In this document: positions 32,190 to 44,145 of the stretch, in pieces
Numbering within the stretch: the first letter of the stretch is position 1
How the letters are laid out: every line of letters begins with the position of its first letter
DNA from: Paraspadella gotoi
Taxonomy: Eukaryota > Chaetognatha
DNA length: 64,000 nt
Direction of reading: 5' to 3'
Assembly: GCA_051294375.1 (NCBI GenBank)
Contig: CM119263.1
Location: forward strand, 8,746,908-8,810,907
Program-made: the position numbers and the translations under genes
Notes under the pieces: model-generated
What the model was told of the DNA's origin: nothing
Database searches by the model: none
The model's input: the letters and a program-made list of their open reading frames with translations, nothing else

Positions 32190-32375
32190 GCCATTTCTCG
32201 TCCCCGTTCATGAATTTTGGCGGGGAATTTGCCGGGATGAAATCCCGGCGAAGACCGCCGCAGGGCGTAGTTGCGGTGAACTTATAGTTCTCCATCCACG
32301 CCCGAAACTGCGCGAAGTTTAAGCAGTTTAAACTGCGAGGATATGGCCCGCGTAATATCTCGCGATATTTTTTTC
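32190..32375 (-). CDS. Candidate exon, unknown product
   Basis: One minus-strand frame reads RGPYPRSLNCLNFAQF, RAWMENYKFTATTPCGGL, RRDFIPANSPPKFMNGDEKW. The amino-acid mix is protein-like and the DNA is GC-richer than the flanks. Acceptors are possible at TCCTCGCAG and TTCGCGCAG. It also contains an 8-bp perfect stem (GCCGGGAT/ATCCCGGC, 32231-32249) and a 14-base palindrome (GCAGTTTAAACTGC), which could instead mark a mobile element. No downstream donor is obvious before a CT tract. Confidence 0.3.
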
Positions 32376-32548
32376 TTTTTTCTCTTGGCATTTAAAAATA
32401 AATTTAAGAGCGTTTTTCATTTACTTTTCAGCTCATATTACTAAGTATATATATTATGTTTATTGTTCATTGATCTCCACATTTAGGCTGTATTTGTTTG
32501 CTTTAAAACTTTTTAAATATTTTTAGATCTTTTTAGATCGTTGAACTT

Positions 32549-32849
32549 NNNNNNNNNNNNNNNNNNNNNNNNNNNNNNNNNNNNNNNNNNNNNNNNNNNN
32601 NNNNNNNNNNNNNNNNNNNNNNNNNNNNNNNNNNNNNNNNNNNNNNNNNNNNNNNNNNNNNNNNNNNNNNNNNNNNNNNNNNNNNNNNNNNNNNNNNNNN
32701 NNNNNNNNNNNNNNNNNNNNNNNNNNNNNNNNNNNNNNNNNNNNNNNNNNNNNNNNNNNNNNNNNNNNNNNNNNNNNNNNNNNNNNNNNNNNNNNNNNNN
32801 NNNNNNNNNNNNNNNNNNNNNNNNNNNNNNNNNNNNNNNNNNNNNNNNN
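32549..32849. other. Assembly gap (301 N)
   Basis: Bordered on the right by a GA microsatellite, so probably a collapsed or unread repeat. Confidence 0.99.
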
Positions 32850-32883
<34 letters not shown>

Positions 32884-33439
32884 CAAATAAATTGAGTCAA
32901 CTGTACATCTGCGCCAAAAAAAAGCGCACCTCGGTCCGACTTTTTTCATTTATTTTTTTAGCGATTTAGCGTAAATTTATCTGTGTCGATTTTAAGGTTA
33001 ATTTTTCACCTGACATCAAGGTTCATCGTTTAGGAAGTAATAATAAACAATGCATTGATTATATTTAAAACAAGAAGTTTCTTATAATGGTTTAATTGAT
33101 TTACTGACAAACAGGACAAGTAAATCATCAAATGGCAAAACAGTTTCTGTTTATCCCCGTAAAAGGTCTTTTTACTTAAAAGTCTGGGTAGGGAGGTGAA
33201 AATGTTTATAGAGGGAAAATTACTTTTTGTGACTCAAGGGATTTTTAAATGAAGAAAGTGAATCGGTTTCTCACTCCTGTTTTTGTTTTACTTGTGTAAA
33301 TAATATTTGATTTTCTTTGATTGCCATTTTACTGCTCGCTTCTTTCACAGCAAAAAAGTTAATATTCTGTCACTTTTTTATTGTTTTATTTCGCTATAAT
33401 AATTTGTCCATATACACATTAAATATAGTATTCTGCGTG

Positions 33440-33560
33440 CTACTCACTACTCGCCCGCCATCTCTTAAATTTCCCTGCCATTTCATCATCACTCGCGCCA
33501 TTTTGTAATTTCGTGCGCCATTTCGTCGCTTTTCCCGCGCAATTTCTTCATAGGCTTCAC
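33440..33560 (+). repeat. Degenerate 20-22-bp tandem repeat
   Basis: About five units sharing CGCGCCATTT followed by CGTC/TTAATTT (at about 33458, 33478, 33498, 33518 and 33538). Confidence 0.6.
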
Positions 33561-33562
33561 AA

Positions 33563-33847
33563 ATGTTTCCGCTCATTAACCAAATTTATTTTGTCTCCAC
33601 GAGTTCTCTCTTTTTTCTCTTCGTTTCACTGTTGACCATTTTTTGGCGAGAAGCTCTTTCGCTCGCCGCCCATTTTTTTTCTAACACATCGGAGACTCTA
33701 GAGTTCAATGATCTCTATGAGTTTGTTTGTCTCCGCGCGTCCGCAATAATTCGGTTAACGCTGGAGGTTTTTCCAACGCGAATTTCAAGCCTGCGATTTC
33801 TGTCCCTTTTATTTGTCATGGTTTCGTTCCACAATAGTTGTGTATGA
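33563..33847 (+). CDS. 94-codon ORF with N-terminal hydrophobic segment, doubtful
   Basis: ATG to TGA. It starts MFPLINQIYFVSTSSLFFLF and continues with a mixed part (SETLEFNDLYEFVCLRASAI). The mixed part looks coding, but no splice context or family supports it. Confidence 0.22.
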   Translation: MFPLINQIYFVSTSSLFFLFVSLLTIFWREALSLAAHFFSNTSETLEFNDLYEFVCLRASAIIRLTLEVFPTRISSLRFLSLLFVMVSFHNSCV

Positions 33848-34244
33848 CGGTATATTATATATATCTTATAATATATATCTTCCTTTTTTTAAAGGTTTTT
33901 TTATTTCTTTTTCTTTTTTTCCAAACGACAAAGATATAAGCTCATCCAGTTTTTTGCGACTGTGAATATCTCAACTGCACTTTTCTTTTTTTAAAATTTT
34001 TTTCTATCCAAGTTGATTTACCGCGTAATTGTCTTACCTGATATCACACAAATCCATTTCAAGTCATTTTTCTGAAAAAATCCTTCTTGGGAGTTTCAGA
34101 CTTTAAGTCCTGTAGTAATTTTAAACATAAGAAAATCACATTAAATGTTTCATCGCTCTATTACGCAGCTGTATCCAAAGAAAATTCAGTCTTGTTTGAA
34201 TCGATGGGCCTCCGACTCTCAGCTTGTCTCTGTGAATTTTATTA

Positions 34245-34247
34245 CTT

Positions 34248-34303
<56 letters not shown>
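34245..34303 (+). repeat. (CT)n(GT)n microsatellite
   Basis: CT run followed by a short GT run. Confidence 0.96.
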
Positions 34304-34629
34304 CTGTTCCCATCTTCTATACCATTTCGGGAAAATTTTATTGCAAATTTTTTTAAAAATTCCTTCTGAATATTTTCGGTTACGGATATCAACTTCTTCG
34401 ATTTAGACTTAAGGGTCGCGTCGTCTATGACATCTTTAGATTAATTTAAAAAAAAATATTTCCATTTAAACAAAATGTAAAGTGTGCGCAAGGTCTTTGG
34501 GCACAATTTTTGGAGGTGTGAATAGCAGTTATTTCCATATTGAGCTAAACCTCTTCAGTAAAACTTGTGAAGACTCTTAACCCATTTTTTGCTGAAGTTT
34601 TTCTTTTTTCTGTTTCAAACTAAGAAATC

Positions 34630-34655
34630 ATTCTCTCTCTCTCTCTCTCGTCTCT

Positions 34656-34746
<91 letters not shown>

Positions 34747-34760
34747 CTCTCTCTCTCTAC
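34630..34760 (+). repeat. Interrupted (CT)n microsatellite
   Basis: About 130 bp of CT with regular C or T interruptions. Confidence 0.96.
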
Positions 34761-35217
34761 TCTTGAACGTCTTCACTCGCCCCAAAACTAACCCCAAAAC
34801 TCATTTACCGAGCACAAACTTTTTCCATCTCCTCAAAGGGAAAAAAAATCGACTTCGTTTATCTTATTTCTCGACTCTGTTTCTCTTATATTTCTATTCT
34901 TACTTCTATTCTCGCTCATTCTCTTAATTATTTCTTTCATCTTTCAGACTGTTTTTTTTATCAACCTCCAATACTGTATCCACTTTCGTCTCACTCATCT
35001 TCGCCCCAGAAGACAAGATAATCTTTTAATAAAAATCTGATAAAAGAGCTAATATCTAATTAACTCCTAAAAATGAGATGATTATATCTTTCATATTTAT
35101 ATTTCCGTCTTGAAGTGAAGCGATGCGTCATCATCGCCAATTCCAGTGAATTACGAAAAAGGAGATTGGCTGGGATTAAAACTAAAGCTGAAAAGAAAAC
35201 CCCGCCATTTTTGTTGA

Positions 35218-35251
<34 letters not shown>

Positions 35252-35944
35252 CAAGACAAGTGGTTGTGAATTTCCTTCGAGGTTTAAAAAAGGAAGTTTT
35301 TGTTAGAAAGAAATGAATCCTGGGTTTCAGAGGGAAAAACCGAACCAATTTTTTTCTTTTTATAAATTTATTTTGTAAAGGTTCACTAAAATACTTCATT
35401 TATGCTTACTTTAAAAACTAATTTGTATATGTACGTCTCCTTTCCAATTCGGTAACGCCAGACATTTTGTTTTACCATTAATCGATGCTTAATTCAATTA
35501 GCTTTCATTATTGCGAGAAGGTTTCTCTGTCTCGATTTTTATATTTTAATATAATTTAAAAAAAACATTTTCGCGTCTTTTCATTTATCAGGCCTTCTTT
35601 TTTAAAGATTCTTGGATTTAAAATCAAGTAGAATTAATCCTTTCGCCCGTAAACATTTTTTTTTCAATTAGGCCAACGAAAAAAAAGTGTTCAATAAATT
35701 TTTCCCAATATTTAAACAACTCGTATTAAAATTATGCAAATGAGGTTTTTCAACATTATTCATTCGGCTTGTCTCCCATCCCTTCTCAATTGAATATTGA
35801 TTTTTCTTTGTTCTTTTTTTTTTCTTTTTAATTGTATTCTCTTTTATCTCACTCCTTTTCTCATTTCCTCTCCTCCCTTATATCCTTTTCATTATTGCTT
35901 CCTATCCACGGTTCGCTCGTTCTCTCTCTCTCTCTCTCTCTCTC

Positions 35945-36230
35945 NNNNNNNNNNNNNNNNNNNNNNNNNNNNNNNNNNNNNNNNNNNNNNNNNNNNNNNN
36001 NNNNNNNNNNNNNNNNNNNNNNNNNNNNNNNNNNNNNNNNNNNNNNNNNNNNNNNNNNNNNNNNNNNNNNNNNNNNNNNNNNNNNNNNNNNNNNNNNNNN
36101 NNNNNNNNNNNNNNNNNNNNNNNNNNNNNNNNNNNNNNNNNNNNNNNNNNNNNNNNNNNNNNNNNNNNNNNNNNNNNNNNNNNNNNNNNNNNNNNNNNNN
36201 NNNNNNNNNNNNNNNNNNNNNNNNNNNNNN
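35945..36230. other. Assembly gap (286 N)
   Basis: CT repeats on both sides, so a long CT microsatellite is probably the unread content. Confidence 0.99.
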
Positions 36231-36348
36231 CTCTCACTCACTCTATCTTCCTAATGATTCCAGTCGCGATGGTTTTGCATTCATTCTGGTTATTAGTCAG
36301 AGACCGTAGGGAGAAGCGAGCGATACAACGGCGGTGCTTAACGGGAAC

Positions 36349-36451
36349 AAAGGCCCTTGCCAATCAAAGGCTCTCGCCAATCAAAGGCCCTCGCCAATCA
36401 TTGCTCCTTCGACTAAATTCATTAGCTTCGACGTCTTTGTCCGTGACCAAT
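36349..36451 (+). promoter_or_regulatory. Array of four CCAAT boxes, three in 17-bp tandem units
   Basis: The unit AAAGGCCCTCGCCAATC occurs three times in tandem (36349-36399), placing CCAAT at 36360, 36377 and 36394. A fourth lies at 36447. CCAAT is the NF-Y core. A donor-like CAGAG/GTAAAT follows at 36490. A promoter with a short first exon on the plus strand is possible but unproven. Confidence 0.3.
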
Positions 36452-36928
36452 CATCCTTATCGGGTGAACACTGGGCAGTGGACCCCAGAGGTAAATGAAG
36501 AAACCGATAGATTTTTTAAAGAAAGGTTTCTGTGAGTACTATTTCATAGGCATGTTAACCGTTCGATCACATATGATGATTAAAACAGTTCACAAGATGT
36601 TAGAACCTTTCATTTTTAGGGAAGCCAGATACTCTGGGTGTTAATAAAGACTGTAAAATAGTCTAGATTTAAAGCTTGCAGTATCCGGCTTTGTTAATAA
36701 CTGAACCCACCTGTCCAAAATTGGTGGCAAGATAGTTTATCGATTGAATTAATGGATAATTTTGATATTGGTTGTACCAAGTTTCATCCGAGAGCCAGTT
36801 GTTCTAATATTTCCTCAAATTTCGTCGATCCTCCGTTTTTCCTTCTCAGCCGATCGATGATCTTTTGTTCACTTCTGCTCTCTTCGAACAAACGTGTGAA
36901 AAAAGCGAAGAGTCTCTGACAATGAGGG

Positions 36929-36931
<3 letters not shown>

Positions 36932-36982
<51 letters not shown>
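36932..36982 (+). repeat. (GA)n microsatellite
   Basis: About 50 bp of GA. Confidence 0.97.
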
Positions 36983-36985
<3 letters not shown>

Positions 36986-37779
36986 CGCGAGACCGTTGAG
37001 ATTGTCAACTGGTGATTGTGACGGCTCAATGGCGGAGTCCCTTTCACAACCGAATTGGCTTAGTGAGTTAAGCAGATGAGGAGGTGAGAAAGGGAAAGAT
37101 CGAAAAGAGTTAGGGAAGTGAGGAGAGAGGAAAGGGCGAGTATCGAGGAAAGGAAAAGTGTTACGAATAAGTAACGAGCCTGAGGTATAAGCAAGACATG
37201 TACAAAAGGCATAGAAAGCATTCTGAAAGCAAGGGAAAGTCGTAGAACAATTAAATAGCCTAACAATGAATAAAATGAAGAAAATATTGGCTTCTCTCAT
37301 CGGAAAAAGAAGAAAAATAAAGAAAGGAAGATTGTATTTTGTAAAGACTTTTCACGTAAATTAAGAAAAAGAGAGAAAGAAAAACAGTAGAAAAGGAAAG
37401 AAAAGAAGAAAGAAAGGAAAAAGTAGAAGGAAGGCCGAAGAAGAGAAGGAGAATTAGAAGAGAAAGCGAGAGGCCATCGGCTAAAAGAAAAAAAAGAAAG
37501 AAAATAACTCACAGTTACGAAGTCGAGTTGTCAAGTCCGGGTTTTTCTTTTCACCAAGCAATCTCCCACCGGAGATAAATCAATAAAGTGATGATGTGAA
37601 GAGTCAATAAAGTGATGACGTTGTCATTTAATAAACCGTTCAAATGAAAGTTATACGAATTTATGATTTTAAAAATGAAATTAACAAAGAGCAATCTCGA
37701 TAAATGTAAAAGTATAACATCCTGAAATATGTTGTTTAAGAGAAAACACAGTCTCGCCATAGAACTGAGATTCAACCGT

Positions 37780-37858
37780 CGACTGACGTGATGCGAATCG
37801 ACGAGCGGAAGTATTGGTCTTCGTCGTCGTCGTCGTCGTCGTCGTTATCGGTTGTTAT
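37780..37858 (-). CDS. Candidate short acidic exon
   Basis: Minus-strand frame MITTDN, six Asp, EDQYFRSSIRITSVDG, then a stop. The in-frame GAC use and the non-repetitive end support coding weakly. Confidence 0.25.
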
Positions 37859-37916
37859 CATTGTCGTCGTCGTCGTCGTCGACTTAAAAAGCGGAACGAA
37901 AGAATCCTCTCGACGT

Positions 37917-38075
37917 CATCAAGGAGACCGACTTAGTCTTAATCGCGATTCGTTAATGAATCGCTCGTCGTCGTTTATGTCGTCGTTTTCGTCGTCGTCA
38001 CCCTTCTCCTAGTGGCGCCTCTGCCGTCCGCAACATCCGTCGATCGTTGCGGTCAGAGTCACTTGCATCATGATC
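37917..38075 (-). CDS. Candidate acidic exon with one frame slip
   Basis: After an acceptor-like TCAATTCTAAAAG at 38076 the minus strand reads DHDASDSDRNDRRMLRTAEA, PLGEG, and then, after a one-base slip in a GGG run near 37999, DDDENDDINDDERFINESRL, ending in TGA at 37917-37919. Both halves have mixed, non-repetitive codon use. Confidence 0.33.
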
Positions 38076-38424
38076 CTTTTAGAATTGAAGCCCGTGATTT
38101 TTCACCGCGAGATGAAAATAAATGTCACAGGGAGTGGTACTTTTATGCAATTAAAACATACTTAATTTTATTATACTTATAATTTTATAATACTTTATTG
38201 ATAGAGAAGCCGTGTGCTCCGAGAGTCAATAAATATCCTGTCCTGAATGAATGAATAATTTTATATTGGTAGTTCAAATTTCATAACATGACCACATTAT
38301 ATATATATATATATATCCAACTCTTTCACACTGCATCGAAGTTCTATACCAAGGATAAGACTTTGATGTCAAAAAAGAAGACGATGAATTCCTAATCGAC
38401 CATAAAAAGGCGTCAACGAATTTC

Positions 38425-38458
<34 letters not shown>

Positions 38459-38483
38459 NNNNNNNNNNNNNNNNNNNNNNNNN
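38459..38483. other. Assembly gap (25 N) in a (GAC)n run
   Basis: Exactly 25 N. A near-identical duplicated segment follows (38524-38668 and 38681-38821). Confidence 0.99.
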
Positions 38484-38523
38484 GACATGAACCAGACGAC
38501 GACGGCGAACGGACGAGACGAGC

Positions 38524-38821
38524 GAAGACGACGAGAACATTAGATTTCGACGAAAGCGAATCAATTTGAATCGCGGAACCGAGAGCGTCGAGTTCTTTGA
38601 TAATCATCGTCGTCGTGCGTCCGTCGGGTTGTGTCGTCGTCGTCATGGTGGCGGGAGAGACTGTTCGGATTAGCGACGACGACGACGACGACGAACATAG
38701 ATTTCGACGAGAAGCGAATCATTTGATCGCGAACCGAAGCGTCGAGTTCTTGATAATCATCGTCGTCGTCGTCGTCGTTGTCGTCGTCGTCATGGTGGTC
38801 GGGAGAGACTGTTCGGATTAC
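38524..38821 (+). repeat. Tandem duplication of about 145 bp
   Basis: Both copies contain AGATTTCGACGA, GCGTCGAGTTC, TTGATAATCATCGTCG and GGGAGAGACTGTTCGGATTA. They differ almost only by one- and two-base indels (CATTAG/CATAG, CTTTGAT/CTTGAT, GAGAGCG/GAAGCG). That pattern fits two versions of one sequence, one error-rich, placed side by side. Confidence 0.85.
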
Positions 38822-39186
38822 ATTTTAAGCGTTCCGCCGGAGCCACATGGTCAAAAGAGATCAGCTTCGATTAAGCCCCATTTATTTTGAGATTTAGTTT
38901 TCGTTTTGAGAAAGAGAAAGTTGGATGTCGTTTTGGGATATGTCATTAGTTTAGTAAAGATGTAAAACATAAATATTATTGGGTTGATTACATTTTGAAA
39001 ATATCACAAAACGTCCCGGATAATCCTCACATTAACGAGTTGTCACCGCCAAAAATCATTTTGTTAATCACATCGTGAAACTCATGAGGTTAATCGCGAT
39101 TCACAGTTTTCACGCCTGCGACGTCGTCTTACTTTCCGAAACGTTGAACTTCTCCATCTCTGGGATCTTTAACCTCACGACCTCTC

Positions 39187-39431
39187 NNNNNNNNNNNNNN
39201 NNNNNNNNNNNNNNNNNNNNNNNNNNNNNNNNNNNNNNNNNNNNNNNNNNNNNNNNNNNNNNNNNNNNNNNNNNNNNNNNNNNNNNNNNNNNNNNNNNNN
39301 NNNNNNNNNNNNNNNNNNNNNNNNNNNNNNNNNNNNNNNNNNNNNNNNNNNNNNNNNNNNNNNNNNNNNNNNNNNNNNNNNNNNNNNNNNNNNNNNNNNN
39401 NNNNNNNNNNNNNNNNNNNNNNNNNNNNNNN
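39187..39431. other. Assembly gap (245 N)
   Basis: Flanks are CT-rich. Confidence 0.99.
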
Positions 39432-39518
39432 CCTTTCTCCTTCCTCTCCATTTTTCCTCCACTTTATTTCGCCCGAGGTCTCTCTCTCCTCTATCTCCCT
39501 CTGACTCTGTCTCTGGGG

Positions 39519-39787
39519 NNNNNNNNNNNNNNNNNNNNNNNNNNNNNNNNNNNNNNNNNNNNNNNNNNNNNNNNNNNNNNNNNNNNNNNNNNNNNNNNNN
39601 NNNNNNNNNNNNNNNNNNNNNNNNNNNNNNNNNNNNNNNNNNNNNNNNNNNNNNNNNNNNNNNNNNNNNNNNNNNNNNNNNNNNNNNNNNNNNNNNNNNN
39701 NNNNNNNNNNNNNNNNNNNNNNNNNNNNNNNNNNNNNNNNNNNNNNNNNNNNNNNNNNNNNNNNNNNNNNNNNNNNNNNNNNNNNNN
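39519..39787. other. Assembly gap (269 N)
   Basis: Flanks are CT-rich; only 87 bases separate it from the preceding gap. Confidence 0.99.
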
Positions 39788-39883
39788 TCTTCCCAGTCAT
39801 TTTTAGATGGGATGGCCTGATTCAATTTCGCGATAAGTAAAAAGGATGGTTCCTGTGGTTGATGATACCCAGAAACAGAGGAG

Positions 39884-39912
39884 CGACGACGACGACGACG
39901 ACGACGACGACA
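39884..39912 (+). repeat. (GAC)n run
   Basis: About nine units, 22 bases upstream of a 10-N gap. Confidence 0.95.
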
Positions 39913-39933
39913 TAAAAAAGGGTAAGAACGTGT

Positions 39934-39943
39934 NNNNNNNNNN
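39934..39943. other. Assembly gap (10 N)
   Basis: Ten N between a (GAC)n run and a poly-A tract. Confidence 0.99.
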
Positions 39944-40540
39944 GTTGTAAAAAAAAAACGACAATTCTGGCATATCGCCTTTTTACTGGCTCCAATTTTT
40001 CTTGCAACTTTCGTTCCTATGTTTTTCGTCAACGTCGTCGTCGTCATCGTCGTCGTCGTCGTCGTCGTTTCAAAAACAATACCCTACAGGCGAATAAGAT
40101 TTTATCACCTCTACTTAAAATATCTGACATGTCTGATATTTCTTCATTCAATTTTCCGGTAAATGAGAGATTTCTTCTTCTATGAACTATGATATATACT
40201 ACTATTACTATTGAATATTTCATTACAGTTTTGCTCCTTAAAAAAAAATCATTTCATACAAAGTGAGTCGGATCAGGTGAAAAGAGTTTTTGTAAAAGAA
40301 GCGAATACGTTGAAAATTGTCGAAATCTATTAAGCTGTTAGCCATTCAATTTGTAGTAAAGAGTTTGACTTAATAATGTCTAACTTTCTTTTTTCCCTCC
40401 CCCGAGCGCCATTTCTCTTTCACCTCCTTTATAACCTTTTCAGCCTCTTTCCTTGAATCTTTTATCGTTGTGGTATGAATTTCGCCCGTTCACTTTGAAT
40501 CGTCCTGCTTCTTCAAAAGGCAATGGCTCGCTCGTTCTCT

Positions 40541-40565
40541 NNNNNNNNNNNNNNNNNNNNNNNNN
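40541..40565. other. Assembly gap (25 N) at the outer end of a palindrome
   Basis: Exactly 25 N. The 44 bases before it (40497-40540) recur at 42261-42306, and the sequence after it is the inverted copy of 42300-43889. Confidence 0.99.
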
Positions 40566-41192
40566 ATCAAAAACCGGAAGAAGAAAACGAGAACAGAAAA
40601 AAGGGGAAAAACCGAAATAGGAAAAGTTGGGGAACAATACAACTGGGACGAAAGACCTTCGGACGACATGACGACGATGACGACGATGACGACGACGACG
40701 ACCGATGACGGACTACGACTATGAATACCGACGGAAGGACAACTCTTACAACCGCTCGATTCTTAAAGACGGAATTTCTTTCGCAAATTCAGTTTTTTTC
40801 ACTGTATTGTGAAAGAATAGAAACGGTTTATTTATTTTTGTTATTTTTCTTTCCCATTAGACTAGACTATGCCCTCAATATACGAGACAGCATAGATCAA
40901 ATAGGCGACATTGGCGGCTGGGCGAAAGTTAAGTTCGTCTAAAAAAAGCAAGAGGGAAATCCAGGCTATCGAGACGCAGAGGTCAAAAGAGGGAAACGAC
41001 CATCATGGGCCAACTGCGTGGAGTTATTATGCTCAATTTAAAATCCTGGCTGTTGTGGCGAAAAAAGAAAAGAAAAAAAAGAAGCGGTTTAAGAAATTGT
41101 TCCCATTGGCGCGAAAAGGAAACGAGCCCATGGTTGGTTCAGAATTAAACGAAGCCATTATCAGTTGTTTTCACCGTGCGAAGAGAGGAAAG

Positions 41193-41237
<45 letters not shown>

Positions 41238-43205
41238 GTGAATGACAGATGAGACGATGGGCGAGAGAGAGAGAGAGAGAGAGAAGCAGAGAGATGCCGC
41301 CTCTTTACCTGACGTCATTTGCTTATCTCAGTTTTCCTTTCAGAAAATAATGTAGAGCGGAGACAATCGAAAGACGGCAAAAGCTTGAGGTCGTCGACTG
41401 GATACCGAATCTTCCAGAAAATAATTTTATATTGACATCAAAACTTTAAAAAAAGTTTATTCAGATATCGATGATCAAAGGTTGTAAAAAAGCGGACGAT
41501 GGATATCAGTGTCTCTCATAGCGGCAGTATAGACTCTGATGACATTGATTTTCAAAAATCTTGCGATTATGTTTATTGGGAGAAAGCTTTGAAGTAATGT
41601 TATTAATGTTTCTTTACAACTCCTGCCGTTCGACAACGATACGTAACAGTTTGTGGGCGCCAACTGTATGGCGCGAGAGTCGGCGTTGCGTCAGACGTTG
41701 CCATTCTTAGAGATATAAGAGAAATTGCGAAAATTGGAGATCTCTTTCGGAACTTCTTGTAACTTATTTAACCTCGTATGCAGGATTTATACGACGTCGA
41801 CGTTTTTATAAAGTTTACTTGAAATTAATTTATTATTTTTATCAAACGAAATAATATTTCGAAGAAGTGAATAAAAAAAATTCGCGATTTATGAAATTGA
41901 AATCTACAAAAATTTAAGTACGAACGAATTCGTGAGGTAATATGACCCGGGAGAAAGGAGAGAGTGTAAAGAGTGTTGAAAAAAAAAAAGAGGGAGTGAA
42001 AGGAAAAGTGAGAGGGAGAAAAAGGAAAAGTGGAGAGCTGAAGGCAAATGTTTTTTTTTAAAGTTAGGAAACACCGAAATACATTCGTCTACAGCAATGT
42101 GCCCAAGTAACACAAAGCCCGATAGACCATAAAGAAAGAGGCCCAGGAGAGAGAGAGAGAAGAGGACTGAGAGAGAGAGATGTGAGAGAAGGAGAGAGAA
42201 AGAGAGAGAGAGAAGACGAGCCGAGCCATGCCTAAGCGTCGGCCCGCAGCTGTCACTTATGAATCCCGTCCTGCTTCTTAAAAGGCCAAATGTCGCTCGT
42301 TCCTCTCTCTCTCCTCTCTCTCTCCTCTCTCCTCTCTCTCTCTGGGCCTCTTTCTTTATGGTCTATCGGCTTTTGTGTTACTTGGCACATTGCTGTAGAC
42401 GAATGTATTTCGGTTTCCTACTTTAAAAAAAACATTTGCCTTCAGCTCTCACTTTTCTTTTTCTCCCTCTCACTTTTCCTTTCACTCCCTCTTTTTTTAT
42501 TTTCACCCTCTTTATCACTCTCTCCTTTCTCCCGTGCTCATATTACACTCACGAATTCGTTCGTACTTAAATTTTTGTAGGATTTCAATTTCATAAATCG
42601 CGGATTTTTTTTTATTTCACTTCTTCGAAATATTATTTTTTCGTTTGAATAAAAATAATAAAATTTTAATTTCAAGTAAAATTTATAAAAACGTCGACGT
42701 CGTTATAAATCCTCATACGAAAGTTAAATTAAGTTACAAGAATTTCGAAAAGAGATCTCCAATTTTCGCAATTTTCTCTTTATAATTTCTCTAAATGGCA
42801 ACGTCTGACGCCAACGCCGACTCTCGCGCCATCACAGTTGGCGCCCACGCTGTGTGACGTCATCGTTGTCGAACGGCAGGAGTTGTAAAGAAACAATTAT
42901 AACTCAATTACTTCAAAGCTTTCCTCCACAATAAACATATCGCAAGAATTTTGAAATCAATGTCAACAAGAGTCTAAACTGCCGCAATGAGAGACACTGA
43001 TATCCATCGTCCGCTTTTTCCAACCTTTGAAATCATCGATATCTGAATAAACTTTTTTTTAAAGTTTTGATGTCATATAAAATATTTTCTGGAAGATTCG
43101 GTATCAGTCGACGACCTCAGCTTTTGCCGTCTTTCGGATTGTCTCCGCTCTACATTATTTTCTGAAAGGAAACTGAGATAAGCAAATGACGTCAGGTAAA
43201 GAGGC

Positions 43206-43254
<49 letters not shown>

Positions 43255-43750
43255 CCCTTTCCTCTTCCTTCGCACGGTGAAAACAAACTGATAATTAGCT
43301 TCGTTTAATTCTGAACCAACCATGGGCATCGTTTTCCCTTTTCGCGCCATGGGAACAATTCTTAAACCGCTTTCTTTTTTCTTTTTCTTTTTTCGCCACA
43401 ACAGCCAGGATTTTAAATTGAGCATAATAACTCACGTTGGCCCCATGATGGTCGTTTCCCTCTTGACCTCTGCCGCTCGATAGCCTGGATTTCCCTCTTG
43501 CTATTTTTAGCACGAACTTAACTTTCGCCCAGCGCCAATGTCAGCTATTTGATCTATGCTGTCTCGTATATGAGGGCATAGTCTAGTCTATTGGAAAAGA
43601 AAAATAACAAAAATAACAATAACCGTTTCTATCTTTCACAATGACAGTGAAAAAAAAAAACTGAATTTGCGAAAGAAATTCGTTAAAAATCGAGTCGTTG
43701 TAAGAGTTGTCCTTCGTCGTCTTCATAGTCGTCGTCGTCATCGTCGTCGT

Positions 43751-43784
<34 letters not shown>

Positions 43785-43889
43785 CCCGACAAGGTCTTCG
43801 TCCCAGTTTGTTGTTCCCCAAACTTTTCCTTCGGTTTTTTTTCCCCTTTTCTTTTCTCGTTTTCTTCTTCCGGTTTTTGATCAAGTTTC
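40566..43889. repeat. Imperfect inverted repeat, arms of about 1.6 kb
   Basis: The left arm (40566 to about 42215) is the reverse complement of the right arm (about 42300-43889). Examples: ATCAAAAACCGGAAGAAGAA at 40566 matches TTCTTCTTCCGGTTTTTGAT at 43863; ATTATGCTCAATTTAAAATC at 41026 matches its complement at 43411; GGCGCCAACTGT at 41656 matches ACAGTTGGCGCC at 42835. The arms differ by many one- to three-base indels. The frames inside (KFKILAVVAKKEK-type) occur on both arms and are not independent genes. Confidence 0.93.
43725..43790 (+). repeat. (GTC)n run with CAT interruptions
   Basis: About 20 units. The counterpart at 40670-40702 in the left arm is shorter, as expected for an error-prone copy. 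Confidence 0.93.
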
Positions 43890-44120
43890 TCGAAAAAACT
43901 CGCGACTCTAAAGAGGAAAAAAAAGGGATGAAGGGAAGAAGTTGGGACAAAGATGGCGGATGTTTGGGTGAGGAGCGGGTGAGGCGTTTTGAGAATTTAA
44001 AAGGTGGTGAGGGCGGAGGGACGAGCGAGGACGTTTGATGGGGGGATTTTGAAGAGAAATGATGGGGCTTTTTTGGGCTGAAAACGGATTATTGAAGGAG
44101 GGGAGAGAGAGAGAGAGAGA

Positions 44121-44145
44121 NNNNNNNNNNNNNNNNNNNNNNNNN
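44121..44145. other. Assembly gap (25 N)
   Basis: Exactly 25 N following a GA run. No duplicated flank was seen here. Confidence 0.99.

Noticed and set aside
40911-43513. Paired frames with KFKILAVVAKKEK on opposite strands
   Set aside because: They lie on the two arms of the same palindrome, so they are one sequence seen twice, with no family match.
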